Positions 1 through 10,381 of a stretch of 64,000 bases of DNA are shown here, in pieces (within the stretch, counting starts at the first letter, position 1; every line of letters begins with the position of its first letter). Under the pieces are notes generated by a model that was not told the DNA's origin, did no database searches, and saw only the letters and a list, made by a program, of their open reading frames with translations. This DNA comes from Orobanche coerulescens (Eukaryota; Streptophyta; Magnoliopsida; Lamiales; Orobanchaceae): NCBI GenBank assembly GCA_033398695.1, contig CM065804.1, positions 37,525,501-37,589,500 on the forward strand, written 5' to 3'. The position numbers and the translations under genes were made by a program.

Positions 1-2
1 CG

Positions 3-752
3 ACATATGTAGACGGCGACTCCTTTTTTGTCTACATCTACACTAGCAAAGTTAGTCGTGCAAACCTCGTGGGGGTTATCAGAGAGGGTTTGGGTGGTCC
101 AAATGAGTTCGATTACAAATTATGGTACTTGACACACATGCCCAAGGGAAACAAAGTAAAAGTCCTATTACGGGGCGATACCGAGATACTTCGATTACTA
201 GTAGAATACAAGGAGGATCCTGAGGTCTATGTTGATAATGGCAGATCCTCAACTCCCGAGGTTAATATGGGATGTAGCAGCTCAAGAGTAGAGCCCGACA
301 ACATAAATTATGACATGCCTTCCAAAGATTATCAATACGAGAAAGATAAGGAAGACGAGGAAGATGAGGAGGTGCATACATCCGAAGATGAAGATTGTTG
401 TAAAGACTTGATTGAGTCACTATATGCGGAATTTCTTGCTTGGGTTCGCCAATCAGCCCAAATGGATAGGATTATGAGTCATCGAAACTTCTCATCCGAC
501 CATCAATCTGCGAGCGAGCATGAGCATCTACAATCAATGCGTAACTGGATCATTCCATTTTCGGACCCCGGTAGTGCCAGGACTTTGGGTTGGGTCGAGC
601 AGCCTCCATCGGTTACCGGTCAGCTAGAGGTGGGGTCCACCTTTCGTTCCAAGACAGAGTTGAGGATAACTGTAGGAATGTATCATTTGGAAAACATGCT
701 ACAGTGTATCGCTGATCGTTCCGCCGATAAATGTATAGTGTTTGTCTGTAAG
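3..752 (+). pseudogene. MULE transposase, N-terminal part (interrupted by R1)
   Basis: The frame is open from the window edge (codon starting at 3) to 752. It begins in a PB1-like region (motif TYVDGDSFFVYIY, then KLWYLTHMP), as seen at the N-terminus of KI-type MULE transposases. An acidic linker follows (KDEEDEEDEEVHTSEDED-like). It ends in the MuDR N-terminal DNA-binding region, with VGSTFRSKTELR and the first cysteine of the zinc-binding segment (FVCK). At 752 the frame runs into the end of retrotransposon R1, and the translation continues 17 residues or so into LTR sequence. The rest of the domain resumes in the same frame at 6470. The left 5' end is outside the window. A diverged copy of this region lies inverted at 15226-15578. 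Confidence 0.85.
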
Positions 753-3436
753 TGTCACGCCCCCAACATCGGGAAGGACGAGGACGCGATGCATCGGTCG
801 ATCAATCAATCAAAATGCAACAATAAATAGCGGAAGCAAAACAACGATTGGATAATATTTCAAAACAACAATCTTAGCTCGATGCTCTAAGATTCATTGT
901 GACAAAGCTGATAATCAAAATTACACTTGTTCAAAGTTTGCAGCGGAAAAAAAAATACCGAACGAGTTAAGTACATAGCATAGTTAACTATTACAAGTTG
1001 GGATAACAACAAAAATTCTAATTCTTGATAGCAGTCTTCTAATCAGTCTCTTCCTCGAGAATCTCTTCGCTTTCGGCTGGTGGCTTGTTCTCTGGTTTAA
1101 AAGGGAAAATGGTGGGGTGAGACAAAAGGTCGCAGTGAGTGGGTGATCGTGTGCAAGTGTGGCTCTTTCCTTTGAAAATTTTTAAATGATGCATGATCTT
1201 ATCAATTATAAAAAAAAGTGGGAAATAATTACAATTACGTTGGAATTTTATAAAAACAAAATCATTGTATAGTTGTAATATTATAATCCTGTCCCCGTGG
1301 ACGGATGTAAAATCAAGCAGTCAATCGATCAGTTGATCAGTCAATCCAGTTTCGAATCCTGCCGATGTGAACTTTGGATTCTAGACTCTCCTTATTACTC
1401 CTAGCAATATAGGCCGTCGCCCCAAGATTTGGACAGTCGCCCCAATAGCTGAGCCTTCTCTCTCACACTTAGCATGTGCTTCCTTATCTCTTATCTGGGC
1501 TCAGTATGTCCTTAACTGTGGGTCAATACCCGGATCACACCATAATTGCGATTATACCCCAAGTCTATGACCTAGGTCCCTCGGAACACTCCATTCCTCG
1601 ATTATGGGAATAGGAAACAACGGTAGCCTTGTTCATGAACCGTAGCCACGCTGCTCGATCCAAGACTCGGTCTAACCATACCGACACGATTTGGGAGTCT
1701 AGAGGTGTCTCCTACAGCTCAAGAGGTGGCCCCCAGATTATAGGTCGGCACTCTGTTTCATATGGACTCAAGAGGTGGCCCCCGTCCATCGACGTGGCAA
1801 TTTGTTCCGATAGAGTTAGAGGCGGACCCGTCCGTGTCACTTTGTTTGTATAGCACTTAGTTCCCGAAAAGTCACAGTTATCAATTTGACGCATTTCACA
1901 AGTATCACGTAAACGTTCGGTCAGTGAGGTTAATAGCGTCTTTTGATTAAGTATGGAATATGGTTAATTATATTTGTGGCCCGGTAATACGGAATAGGAC
2001 TTGTATATAAATTCAAAAGTATTCTCAATAATTTATTAACGATCTGATGGGTTCAGATCATATATATTAAATGGGTAGGTTCGACGAAACGAAACGAGAG
2101 TCTCCGAAATAGTTCGAAAGGATGTTTTTACCCTTAGGTTCAAACCTAGGCGTTTGGAGTATGAAACGAAATAGGATGGTTATGAAATTTTATGAGGAAG
2201 TCAAAAATACTTCCTCGACTCCAGATTTAAGGAAAATTCGGAAATTTTTAGTTTCAGGGCTACAATTTCCAGAAATTACGATATTGCCCCAAAACTTAAG
2301 GAAATCGTTCCGAGGCTTATAGAGCTAAGAATTTAGCTCGGAATTTAACGAAATTTTACGAGATGACTCATGATGAACCTGGAATTACAGATTTGTGAAA
2401 ATTCCAGAAAATTTAGGACTTGGCCCAGAAGTTTGGAATTCTTGCATTTTGACCCCGAAATTATTAAAATTTGCGATTGGACTATTAAGTTTAGATATCG
2501 AGCTCCGAATCACTTGAGACTTTATGGACAGCCTATACATGATATAATATGTACTGTCCAAGGTCCAGAATATTTTATTTTCGAAATTTTCAGTTTAGTC
2601 CTCAAACTTTGAGAAATTACAATTTATGCCCAAAGCTCCGTTTACTCGTTTCAAATCCCGTTTTGGTCGCAAATAAATTATCCATATATCATAACATAAT
2701 CATTTAACACAATATTTCAGATTTTGGTATGGTTTCAACGACATATAGAAGAAAACATATAACTTTCAATTTATCACAAAATCAACGCCCGACTACCAAA
2801 TCGGTTGTCGTTTAAATTCAATAAATCATATTGCATGTTGTTACAACCATAACATACACCTTTAAAATATATATTTATACAATAATTTCAGATTAGTGTA
2901 TACTTTCACATTTTTCATAATATTCGAAAATTATGTTTAAGAAAAACGAATTTCACATAGTTATACACAAAATCATAACATGTAATTATAACATGAAGAT
3001 TTTAACATAGATCATATCAATAGAATCTTGAAATACTTCAGATTTAACACATGCATCACAAGAAAAAGAAGAGATGTCTACTTTAAAGTTTGAAGAGTTT
3101 TCACCCGCCTCTACTTAGCCGGATTTCGTCGGTTCTAAGTCTCGGAAGTGGAAGAATGACCTCCTCTCTTGCACTACATGATTCAGCCGATCACCATACA
3201 CCCCAAGATGAGTATTTAGTTTGCATGTTGTTATAATTAAGTTAGTATATATAGATTTTATAAGGCACATATTATAGAAGAGATTAGGGGAAGGAAAGTT
3301 ACCTAGTTTACTTGAACCTTGTTAAACTCCTTCCTCCTTCTAAATTTTTTTTGGCCCTCTCTCTCTCTAACTATGGTGCAGATTTTTTTTTTGGTTGTGT
3401 AGGAGGAGTAAAATGAGGCTAAGGGTTGGGTGGTTG

Positions 3437-3444
3437 TATTTATA
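3437..3444 (-). promoter_or_regulatory. Probable TATA box in R1 3' LTR
   Basis: TATAAATA is read on the minus strand. The same octamer lies at the equivalent place in the R1 5' LTR (5990-5997), in A (30293-30300) and in C (43986-43993), so its position is conserved across the family. It probably marks the U3/R promoter. Confidence 0.7.
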
Positions 3445-3568
3445 GGTGAGATACATGAGGGCTTGGGAATTGAAGGTGTAAGTGAGGTCTCTTGCATGGG
3501 GGACATGGGGTTCTAGAAAATTGTTGATTCCCCTCTTTTACTCCCATCTTGGTTGCCCCATTTAGTGT

Positions 3569-3570
<2 letters not shown>

Positions 3571-3611
<41 letters not shown>
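3571..3611. repeat. (TA)n microsatellite
   Basis: This is about 40 bp of uninterrupted TA dinucleotides in the R1 3' LTR. The equivalent tract in the 5' LTR (6114-6161) is longer, so the array has changed length since insertion. Confidence 0.95.
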
Positions 3612-3614
<3 letters not shown>

Positions 3615-3961
3615 ATAGTTATTGTTGTAGTTGACTTGATTAGTTGGGCTTTGAAGTGTAATTTCAAGCCTTAAGAATTTCATTAAGTTGGGTTTGAGTC
3701 TTATAGTGTATTCATGTGTAAGTATTGATACACATGGCCCATTAGGAATTTATGTTCCCACTTCAAATTTTAATTAATTTATTATTTGATTCATAAAATA
3801 ATTTACGAAATAAATAAGTAAAATAAAATGAGACTAGAAGTAGATTATAAACAATTATTATTAGAGTACATCATGATTTAGTACATTGTACATGTGATAA
3901 GCCATCGAATTTAGGGTGTTTTACATCCTCCCTTCCTTAGAAGAATTTGGTCCCCAAATTC

Positions 3962-5095
3962 CTACTTAAACAACTCGGGGTAAGATTTCTTCATTTCTTT
4001 CTCAGCCTCCCACGTCACATCTTCCTCTCTGTTGTGATTCGACCAGATGACTTTAACGAAAGGAATTCGCTTCTTCCTCAATTCGCGTACTTGCCGGTCG
4101 AGGATCTTGATTGGCTTCTCTTCATAAGACAAGTTATCCTTGATCGGCGGGATGTCAGAATTGAGAATGTGTGTTGGGTCTGGATGATACTTCTTTAATC
4201 TCGAAACATGGAAAACGTCGTGCATTCCAGACAGATTGGGTGGTAGTTCCAATCGGTACGCTAGTCGTCCAATCCTTTTCGTGATTTTGAATGGTCCTAC
4301 ATATCGGGGACTTAACTTTCCTCCTTTTCTTGGCACTATCAAACCTTTCCGTGGTGTTAACCTTAGGAAGACTTGATCTCCTACTTCAAATTCTAGATCT
4401 TTCCGACGTTGATCGGCGTAACTCTTCTGTCTGCTTTGCGATGTGCGGATCCTATCCTTGATTAGTCGTACTTTATCTACGGCTTCCTTGACCAAATTTG
4501 TACTCATTGCTGAAGGTTCTGATCATTGAGTCTTCGGTGTCCAATGGTCATCAATTTCCCAATGGAGCGGGGATCGACACTTCCTCCCATACAGAGCTTC
4601 ATAAGGTGCCATACCGATTGTCGCTTGGTAATAGTTGTTGTACGCAAACTCGGCTAATGGCAGGTGGTGATCCCAATTTTCTTGAAAGTCCAGTACCCAA
4701 GCTCGTAACATGTCTTCAAGGGTCTGAATGGTTGCTTAGATTGTCCGTCGGTCTGGGGATGCGCACTTGTGCTGAAGCTTAAGGAAGTTCCTAATTCCTT
4801 ATGAAAGACTTTCCAAAAAGAGATACGAATCAAGGATCTCTGTCTGATACTATGTTTGTTGGCACTCCATGGAGTCGAACGATTTCTCTAATATAGGACT
4901 TAGCCAGCTTTTGCAAACGGTCGTCCTTTTTAACCGGTACGAAATGTGATGATTTCGTCAGTCTGTCGACGATCACCCAAATGGTGTTATAACCTCCTCT
5001 TGTGGTCAGTAAATCCGTGATAAAATCCATAGTTATCTTTTCCCATTTCCATTCAGGGACTTCTAATGGTTGTAATAGTCCTGATGGTCGCTAAT
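3962..5095 (-). pseudogene. R1 integrase C-terminal half and chromodomain
   Basis: The minus-strand frames at 5030-4830, 4711-4523 and 4507-3962 encode the integrase core and C-terminus. Visible motifs are [13 protein letters not shown] and IVSDRDP (a core Asp), then [20 protein letters not shown], then the GPFKI/YRLELP and MHDVFHVSRLKKY region. The end is a chromodomain-like tail (VKVIWSNHNREEDVTWE) that would target insertion to heterochromatin. Frameshifts and stops separate the segments, so it is dead. The sequence breaks off at 5095, where it joins LTR DNA directly. Confidence 0.85.
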
Positions 5096-5989
5096 GTTCA
5101 GAATATTGTATTTTCGAAATTTTCAGTTTAGTCCTCAAACTTTGAGAAATTACAATTTATGCCCAAAGCTCCGTTTACTCGTTTCAAGTCCCGTTTTGGC
5201 CGCAAATAAATTATCCATATATCATAACATAATCATATAACACAAGATTTCAGATTTTGGTATGGTTTCAACGACATATAGAAGAAAACATATAACTTTC
5301 AATTTATCACAAAATCGATGCCCGACTACCAAATCGGTTGTCGTTTAAATTCAATAAATCGTATTGCATGTTGTTACAACCATAACATACACCTTTAAAA
5401 TATATATTTATACAATAATTTCAGATTAGTGTATACTTTCACATTTTTCATAATATTCGAAAATTATGTTTAAGAAAAACGAATTTCACATAGTTATACA
5501 CAAAATCATAACATGTAATTATAACATGAAGATTTTAACATAGATCATATCAATAGAATCTTGAAATACTTCAGATTTAATACATGCATCACAAGAAAAA
5601 GAAGAGATGTCTACTTTAAAGTTTGAAGAGTTTTCACCCACCTCTACTTAGCCGGATTTCGTCGGTTCTAAGTCTCGAAAGTGGAAGAACGACCTCCTCT
5701 CTTGCACTACATGGTTCAGCCGATCACCATACACCCCAAGATGAGTATTTAGTTTGCATGTTGTTAGAATTAAGTTAGTATCTAGAGATTTTATAAGGCA
5801 CATATTATAGAAGAGATTAGGGGAAGGAAGGTTACCTAGTTTACTTGAACCTTGTTGAACTCCTTCCTCCTTCTTCTCAATTTTTTTTTTGTCCCTCTCT
5901 CTCTCTCTAACTATGGTGCAGATTTTTTTTTTTTTGGTTGTGTAGGAGGTGTAAAATGAGGCTAAGGGTTGGGTGGTTGTATTTATAGG

Positions 5990-5997
5990 TGAGATAC
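5990..5997 (-). promoter_or_regulatory. Probable TATA box in R1 5' LTR
   Basis: TATAAATA on the minus strand, equivalent to 3437-3444 in the other LTR copy. Confidence 0.65.
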
Positions 5998-6111
5998 ATG
6001 AGGGCTTGGGAATTGAAGGTGTAAGTGAGGTCTCTAGTATGGGGGACATGGGGTTCTAGAAAATTGTTGAATCCCCTCTTTTACTCCCATCTTGGTCATC
6101 CCATTTAGTGT

Positions 6112-6113
<2 letters not shown>

Positions 6114-6161
<48 letters not shown>
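6114..6161. repeat. (TA)n microsatellite
   Basis: This is about 47 bp of TA dinucleotides in the truncated R1 5' LTR, longer than the copy at 3571-3611. Confidence 0.95.
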
Positions 6162-6165
<4 letters not shown>

Positions 6166-6469
6166 ATAGTTGACCTGATTAGTTGGGCTTTGAAGTATAA
6201 TTTCAAGCCTTAGGAATTTCATTAAGTTGGGCTTGAGTCTTATAGTGTGTTCATGTGTAAGTATTGATACACATGGCCCATTAGAAACTTATGTTCCCAC
6301 TTCAAATTTTAATTAATTTATTATTTGATTCATAAAATAATTTACGAAATAAATAAGTAAAATAAAATGAGACTAGATGTAGATTATAAACAATTATTAT
6401 TAGAGTACATCATGATTTATTACATTGTACATGTGATAAGCCATCAAATTTATGGGGTTTTATAGTAAG

Positions 6470-7740
6470 AGTGGGCGAAAAAACTGTCAGTTTAGGTTGT
6501 GTGCTATTAAAGGTGCAACTATTTGGAGAATTACTAAGTTGACCTTGGAGCACAGCTGTCACCCTGATTTGAACCGTGCTGCCGCACGATCGGTCACTTC
6601 TGAGGTTGCCGCCCATTATTTTGCTAAAAGAGTGACCGGTGATGGGGTCACTTTGAGGCCAAAGGAGATGATTGCAAAGATGTGTAGGGAGTACAGCATT
6701 GACATGAGTTTTGCTCTCCGGATGAGGAATATAGCGATAGAGAATACATATGTTGGCTTTGATGAGTCGTATCAGAGGCTCCCATCTTATCTGTATTTGT
6801 TAAAACAGCGTGATCCACGGAAAAGTTATGATTTGTAGATGACTCGTGAGGGAGTGTTTTGCCACATGTTCGTTGCACTCGGACATAGTATTAGGGCATT
6901 TGATACGTGCCTTCGACCGGTGATTAAAGTTGATGGGACCCACTTGAAGGGAAGGAATAAAGGAACTCTATTTGCAGCCGTTACATTTGATGGGAACGAG
7001 CAAGTATTTCCTCTTGCAGTTGGTCTCGGTACGATAGACAACGACGAGTCATGTACTTATTTTCTATATAACCTGCGCAGATGCTACAATTCGATGGAAG
7101 ATTTACTGATTGTGAGTGACCAACATAAGAGCATTCAGTATGCTATCCGAGCCGTCTATCCGAATGCATTCCACGGGTTGTGCTATCACCATCTTGCAAA
7201 AAATCTGACCTCCTATGGTGCGCATGCTATAGGACTCTTTAGAACTGCTGCCTACACGCATCGTGAAGAAGTTTTTGAAAACTACTTTTGGAAACTACAT
7301 ATTGAAAGCCCTAATTGGGCTCACAGGCACCTTTCTAAAATTGGGCCAGAGAGGTGGGCTAGGTCGAAGTGTCCGGTACGACGCTATAACTTCTTGACAT
7401 CCAATGCTGTTGAATGCTTTAATAATCGTATGTTGTGGGCGAGGCGTTTACCTGTTTGCTCATTACTTGAGATATTTCGCCTAATTTTAGAGAATTGGTT
7501 TGATGAGAAGTGGGGAGAAGCTACATCTAGAGACCATGAGTTGACAATGCACACTTTTGAAAAGCTTTTTAACGTTGTGCAAGCCAGTGTAACTCTTACC
7601 ATTAGAGCTACCACCCCACTTGTTTATAAAGTCGAAGAAAACAAAGTTTCTTCTGAGGTCGACCTTCGAACCTGGACAAGTTGTTGTCGTGAGTTTGATT
7701 TGGATCAGATTCCATGTCGTAATGCTGTTGCCACTATAAG
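6470..7740 (+). pseudogene. MULE transposase, central part with DDE and SWIM domains
   Basis: This continues the frame interrupted at 752, after the duplicated target GTAAG at 6465-6469. The first residues (CQFRLC, then LEHSCHPD) complete the MuDR zinc-binding N-terminal domain. A TAG codon at 6836-6838 lies in frame. Beyond it is the MULE transposase domain: VIKVDGTHLKG with the first catalytic Asp, LLIVSDQHKSI with the second, HGLCYHHLAKN, and a conserved Glu candidate before the C-terminus. A SWIM zinc finger ends the exon (C-x-C-less form CCREFDLDQIPCRNAV; normally C-x-C...C-x-H, so His is replaced by Asn here). The exon stops at a GT donor at 7741. The reader should treat it as a pseudogene because of the R1 insertion, the TAG codon and the altered SWIM ligand. 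Confidence 0.88.
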
Positions 7741-8179
7741 GTAATTGTTTTGATCTAATGTGCACACCATTCAATGTTTTTGTCTATGCTGTCGTGTGCA
7801 TACGGTCATGGCCGTGGGCATGCGGGTGCTGTTGGACGTTGTATCCGAAAACTTGCGGGTGCTGTATCCTACAGCTTGCGGGCACTGTATCCTACAGCTT
7901 GCGGGCACTGTATCCTACATCTACTGAGTGCTGTCGGGGCACACGATCGTACCCACGATGGGACTAACCATCATGTGCTCACGGTCATGGTAGGATGCAC
8001 ATGACAGCAGCATCCCATGACCATGGGCAAGATGCACACGATCGTAACCTATGATGGGCATGATCGTGTGCTGCCATCGTGTGCAAAACAGGGCTGGTCT
8101 AGATTTATTATACACCTCATCAGTATCAAAAATACATTATCCTACACCACATCCTCGACATAATTGCTTATTGTAACAG
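7741..8179 (+). repeat. Transposase intron filled with CACGATCGTG-type repeats
   Basis: A GT donor at 7741 (AAG|GTAATTG) and an AG acceptor at 8179 (TAACAG|GCG) allow the transposase frame to continue exactly, with a split arginine codon. Between about 7795 and 8090 the intron is packed with short related units. Examples are GTCATGGCCGTGGGCATGCG, the 27-bp-spaced TACAGCTTGCGGGCACTGTA (three copies around 7855-7920), CACACGATCGTACCCACGAT and GCACACGATCGTAACC. These are GC-rich, often palindromic and unlike the flanking exons. The same motif family recurs at 9480-9600, 9963-10208 and 12755-13020. Confidence 0.8.
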
Positions 8180-8624
8180 GCGCACCGGCAATGGTTTGTC
8201 CGTGTATGATTTTGTTAGTCGCTATTTCAAGCAACAAGGCCTTAAAGAGACTTATAAGGAGCATATTAATCCTATCCCACATCCTGATGAGTGGAATGTC
8301 CCATCGAAGATCTCATCCATCGTTTGCGTACCTCCAGAGGGGGTACAACAAGCTGACCGACCAAGGATGAGTCGTGCACGATCTGCTGTTGAAAATTTGC
8401 CCGCAGGTGGAAGGCCTCAGGTGTGCGGTACGTGTAAAGGAACCAGCCACAATAGAAAATCTTGCAAAACATTCATTCCCATAGGTGGTGTGGATTTGAA
8501 GATTCCTGAAGAAACTCAAGGAATAGATGAACAAACGAGGCAAAGGCACCGACAGAAGAAGAGGTGTAACATTTATCGTAATGATGACCATGACATAGGG
8601 GGATGTCCATACCATGAAACTTAA
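8180..8624 (+). pseudogene. MULE transposase, C-terminal exon with CCHC zinc knuckle
   Basis: The exon begins after the acceptor at 8179 and runs in frame to a TAA at 8622-8624. It encodes the region after the SWIM finger (SVYDFVSRYFKQQ, HPDEWNVP), a basic linker and a zinc knuckle of the form CGTCKGTSHNRKSC. A second Cys/His cluster (CNIYRNDDHDIGGCPYH) lies at the end. Zinc knuckles are usual at the C-terminus of plant MULE transposases. The exon itself is free of stops. Confidence 0.8.
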
Positions 8625-8951
8625 ATTGCTTATGTGTTTTTATATTGTGTGACCTACTAGCAACAATCATGTGCTGATATTTTGATCCTTGATGGACCAT
8701 GTATTGATTAAGTATTCTGATTATTAGTTGAAATGCATAATTTGGTGTCTATTTTCTTTATCTTTGAATTGAAATTTAAGTCAAACATCAGTGATGTAAA
8801 GCAAATAAATGTGATTATGGAGGCAAACATTAACCATAACAAAGTAGCTCACTTTAAACAGCAATAGTTTACACCAAAAGCATATAACTTTAAAAAACAA
8901 AAGTTCATCACCATCACACCAAAATATCTAATAATATCTTAAAAACCACAA
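8625..8951. other. Non-coding spacer between transposase and small gene
   Basis: This is AT-rich sequence following the transposase stop codon, presumably the 3' untranslated and intergenic DNA of both converging genes. I see no ORF, repeat or RNA gene in it. Confidence 0.5.
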
Positions 8952-9315
8952 TCACTTGGATCCCTTCTTCCCCATCTGCTGCTGTTTCTTTAGTCTTATA
9001 TCATCATCTCCATGAACTTCTTCTTCTAAAATAACTTCTTTACTTGTCTTCTCCGAAATCTCTAAATCATCATCATCACCATCTAGTATGACTGGAGTGC
9101 TCGCAGTGTTTTTAAAAAGGCCCTGTTTCATAAAACACATTAATTCGCAGTACACACTACACATACAACAAAATCAAAAAACTTACTCTGAGCATTGTGT
9201 ATATTCCTCTCGGCCTAGTTCTGTATGGTGGGTTGGGAGGAGGTATCCTCCTTCTTCTTTTTGGTGGAGGTGCTTCGATTCCTCCTAAATCGCTTTCTCG
9301 TAATCGGCTGCTCAT
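8952..9315 (-). CDS. Small two-exon gene, basic/acidic 99-residue protein, function unknown
   Basis: I do not recognise this protein. On the minus strand, exon 1 (9315-9187, 43 codons) starts at ATG and ends at an AGA|GTAAGT donor. A 64-bp T-rich intron (9186-9123) ends in GAAACAG. Exon 2 (9122-8952, 56 codons plus TGA) continues in phase 0. The predicted product has a proline/arginine-rich N-terminus with a nuclear-localisation-like PPPKRRRR, then PYRTRPRGIY. It then has an acidic middle (LDGDDDDLEI, LEEEVHGDDD) and a basic tail (RLKKQQQMGKKGSK). There are no stops or frameshifts, unlike the two large MULE genes beside it. An out-of-frame upstream ATG at 9322 opens a short overlapping frame and could weaken translation from 9315. 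It could be a MULE accessory protein or chance; the matched splice sites and phase favour a real gene. Confidence 0.55.
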
Positions 9316-9479
9316 TCCACATATTTGATTTTAATGGATTTTAACTGATTGTAATTGATTAGGGTTTATAATGTAAAGGGGGGGGACTACGGTTCAGGTA
9401 TTTCACTCTCGCTCCAGGAAGATAGGCTTATATTGAAAAGGGGGGACCCACAATGGGATTTTATATTAAAATAATTTGA

Positions 9480-9600
9480 TGCTGCCCTTTGTAGCACACA
9501 CGATGGTGCACACGATGGTCACGATCATGTGCTCCGATCGTGTGCCACGTTGGCAACCAGGTGTCACGGTGTCTACGGTGTCAAATTGGCACTGTATCCA
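9480..9600. repeat. CACGATGGTGCACACG-type repeat cluster
   Basis: This is a short cluster of units such as CACACGATGGTGCACACGAT, CACGATCATGTGCTCC and GATCGTGTGCC, of the same family as in the transposase intron. Confidence 0.7.
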
Positions 9601-9962
9601 CGTGTGCACAAGAACATCAACAATTTTCACCAATTTCTCAAATTACTCGTCAATTTAGGTGTTGTTACTTATATATGAACAAGTATTTGTTAACGATACA
9701 CTTATTTAAAAAGTTATTGATTGAATTAACATAATATATTGCATATCATGTGTAGTATATATGTTCTCAATGTATTAGTTCGTACGAATAAGTTCATCAT
9801 CTGTATGAAATATCTCATATACTAATGAATTACACGAAATGACAAATACGAGTTTGTATAAGAAGTTATATAGTAATTAATGATTGAACAAGCAATTTTA
9901 GAATCACAAAACATCCTTATAGATAACACAATAAATCAAATTGGCAAAAATACCAAAAGTTC
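9601..9962. other. AT-rich non-coding stretch
   Basis: I see no coding frame, repeat or RNA signal here. It separates two clusters of the CACGATCGTG repeat family inside MULE-1. Confidence 0.5.
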
Positions 9963-10208
9963 ATGTGCACACGATGGTGCACACGACCGTGCCCACGATG
10001 GGGCATACGGTCGTGTGAACACGATGGTGCACAGGGCCGTACCCACGATGGTGCACACGGCCATGCCCACGATGGGACAAACGGTCGTGTGCACACGGTC
10101 ATGGCAGCCATCTTGGGCACACGACAGCAGCAACCCATGACCGTGGGCAGGTTGCAGACGATCGTAAAACACGATGGCCACAATTGTGTGCAGCCATCGT
10201 GTGCAACA
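9963..10208. repeat. Dense CACGATGGTGCACACGACCG repeat array
   Basis: About ten imperfect units alternate between CGATGG and CG(A/G)(C/T)CGTG cores, joined by GTGCACA or GCCCA. Examples are GTGCACACGATGGTGCACAC and CACGACCGTGCCCACGATGG. The array gives artefactual ORFs on both strands (repeats of AHDGAHDR). It sits in the 3' intergenic DNA of the Ulp1-like gene. Confidence 0.85.
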
Positions 10209-10213
10209 CAGAG

Positions 10214-10381
10214 CCAAAACTGTCCAACGACAACATAAAGATTTAACAACACAACACATTAATCTTGCCAAAACTGTCTAACGACAACATAAATATTTAA
10301 CAACACGACACATTAATCTTGCCACAACACAACACACCACAAACCATTTTACATATCTAACGACAACATAAAGATTTTAGT
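10214..10381. repeat. 54-bp tandem repeat
   Basis: Two units with 54-bp period begin CCAAAACTGTC at 10214 and 10268, each containing AACGACAACATAAAGATTTA-like sequence. A partial third unit ends near 10381. It overlaps the 3' end of the protease remnant. Confidence 0.8.

Larger units (their letters stand above)
753..3925 (-). repeat. R1 3' LTR (3.17 kb)
   Basis: On the minus strand this LTR starts TGTAAAACACCC (3925) and ends in GGGGGCGTGACA (753). It is homologous to the LTRs at 29772 and 32410. It holds a TATA box at 3437-3444, a (TA)n tract at 3571-3611 and degenerate internal repeats around 1629-1853 that recur at 32163-32399. A purine-rich tract on the minus strand (about 3926-3940) directly before the LTR start is the expected polypurine tract for plus-strand DNA priming. 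Confidence 0.9.
753..6464 (-). mobile_element. R1: truncated chromovirus inserted in the MULE transposase
   Basis: This is a minus-strand Ty3/gypsy element flanked by a perfect 5-bp target duplication GTAAG at 748-752 and 6465-6469. It consists of a full 3' LTR (753-3925), the integrase/chromodomain end of pol (3962-5095), and only the first 1.37 kb of the 5' LTR (5096-6464). Everything between mid 5' LTR and integrase is missing: the rest of the LTR, primer-binding site, gag, protease, RT and RNase H. The shared LTR parts (about 2566-3925 and 5096-6464) are very similar; a hand comparison of about 160 bp shows roughly five differences. R1 belongs to the same family as elements A and C. Confidence 0.92.
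5096..6464 (-). repeat. R1 5' LTR, truncated
   Basis: This stretch aligns with about 2566-3925 of the 3' LTR and ends at the target duplication. Its outer end reads TATAAAAC in place of TGTAAAAC, a one-base change in the terminal dinucleotide. The inner end at 5096 is a deletion junction with integrase. Both sides carry the short sequence CAGAATATT near the joint, so microhomology may have guided the deletion. Confidence 0.88.

Noticed and set aside
69..830. Treating the 253-codon frame as a complete gene starting at 69
   Set aside because: The coding frame is open upstream to the window edge with conserved PB1-like residues, and its last 26 residues come from retrotransposon R1.
1350..1375. 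B-box-like GTTTCGAATCC suggesting a tRNA or SINE
   Set aside because: No A box at proper spacing, no cloverleaf and no flanking duplication. It lies within an LTR.
3440..3667. ORF containing an IYIYIY run (also 6034-6222)
   Set aside because: It is the (TA)n microsatellite within the R1 LTRs, with no coding support.
9880..10271. ORFs on both strands with AHDGAHDR or similar repeats
   Set aside because: They are translations of the CACGATGG repeat array. The same sequence is open in several frames because the units lack stops.
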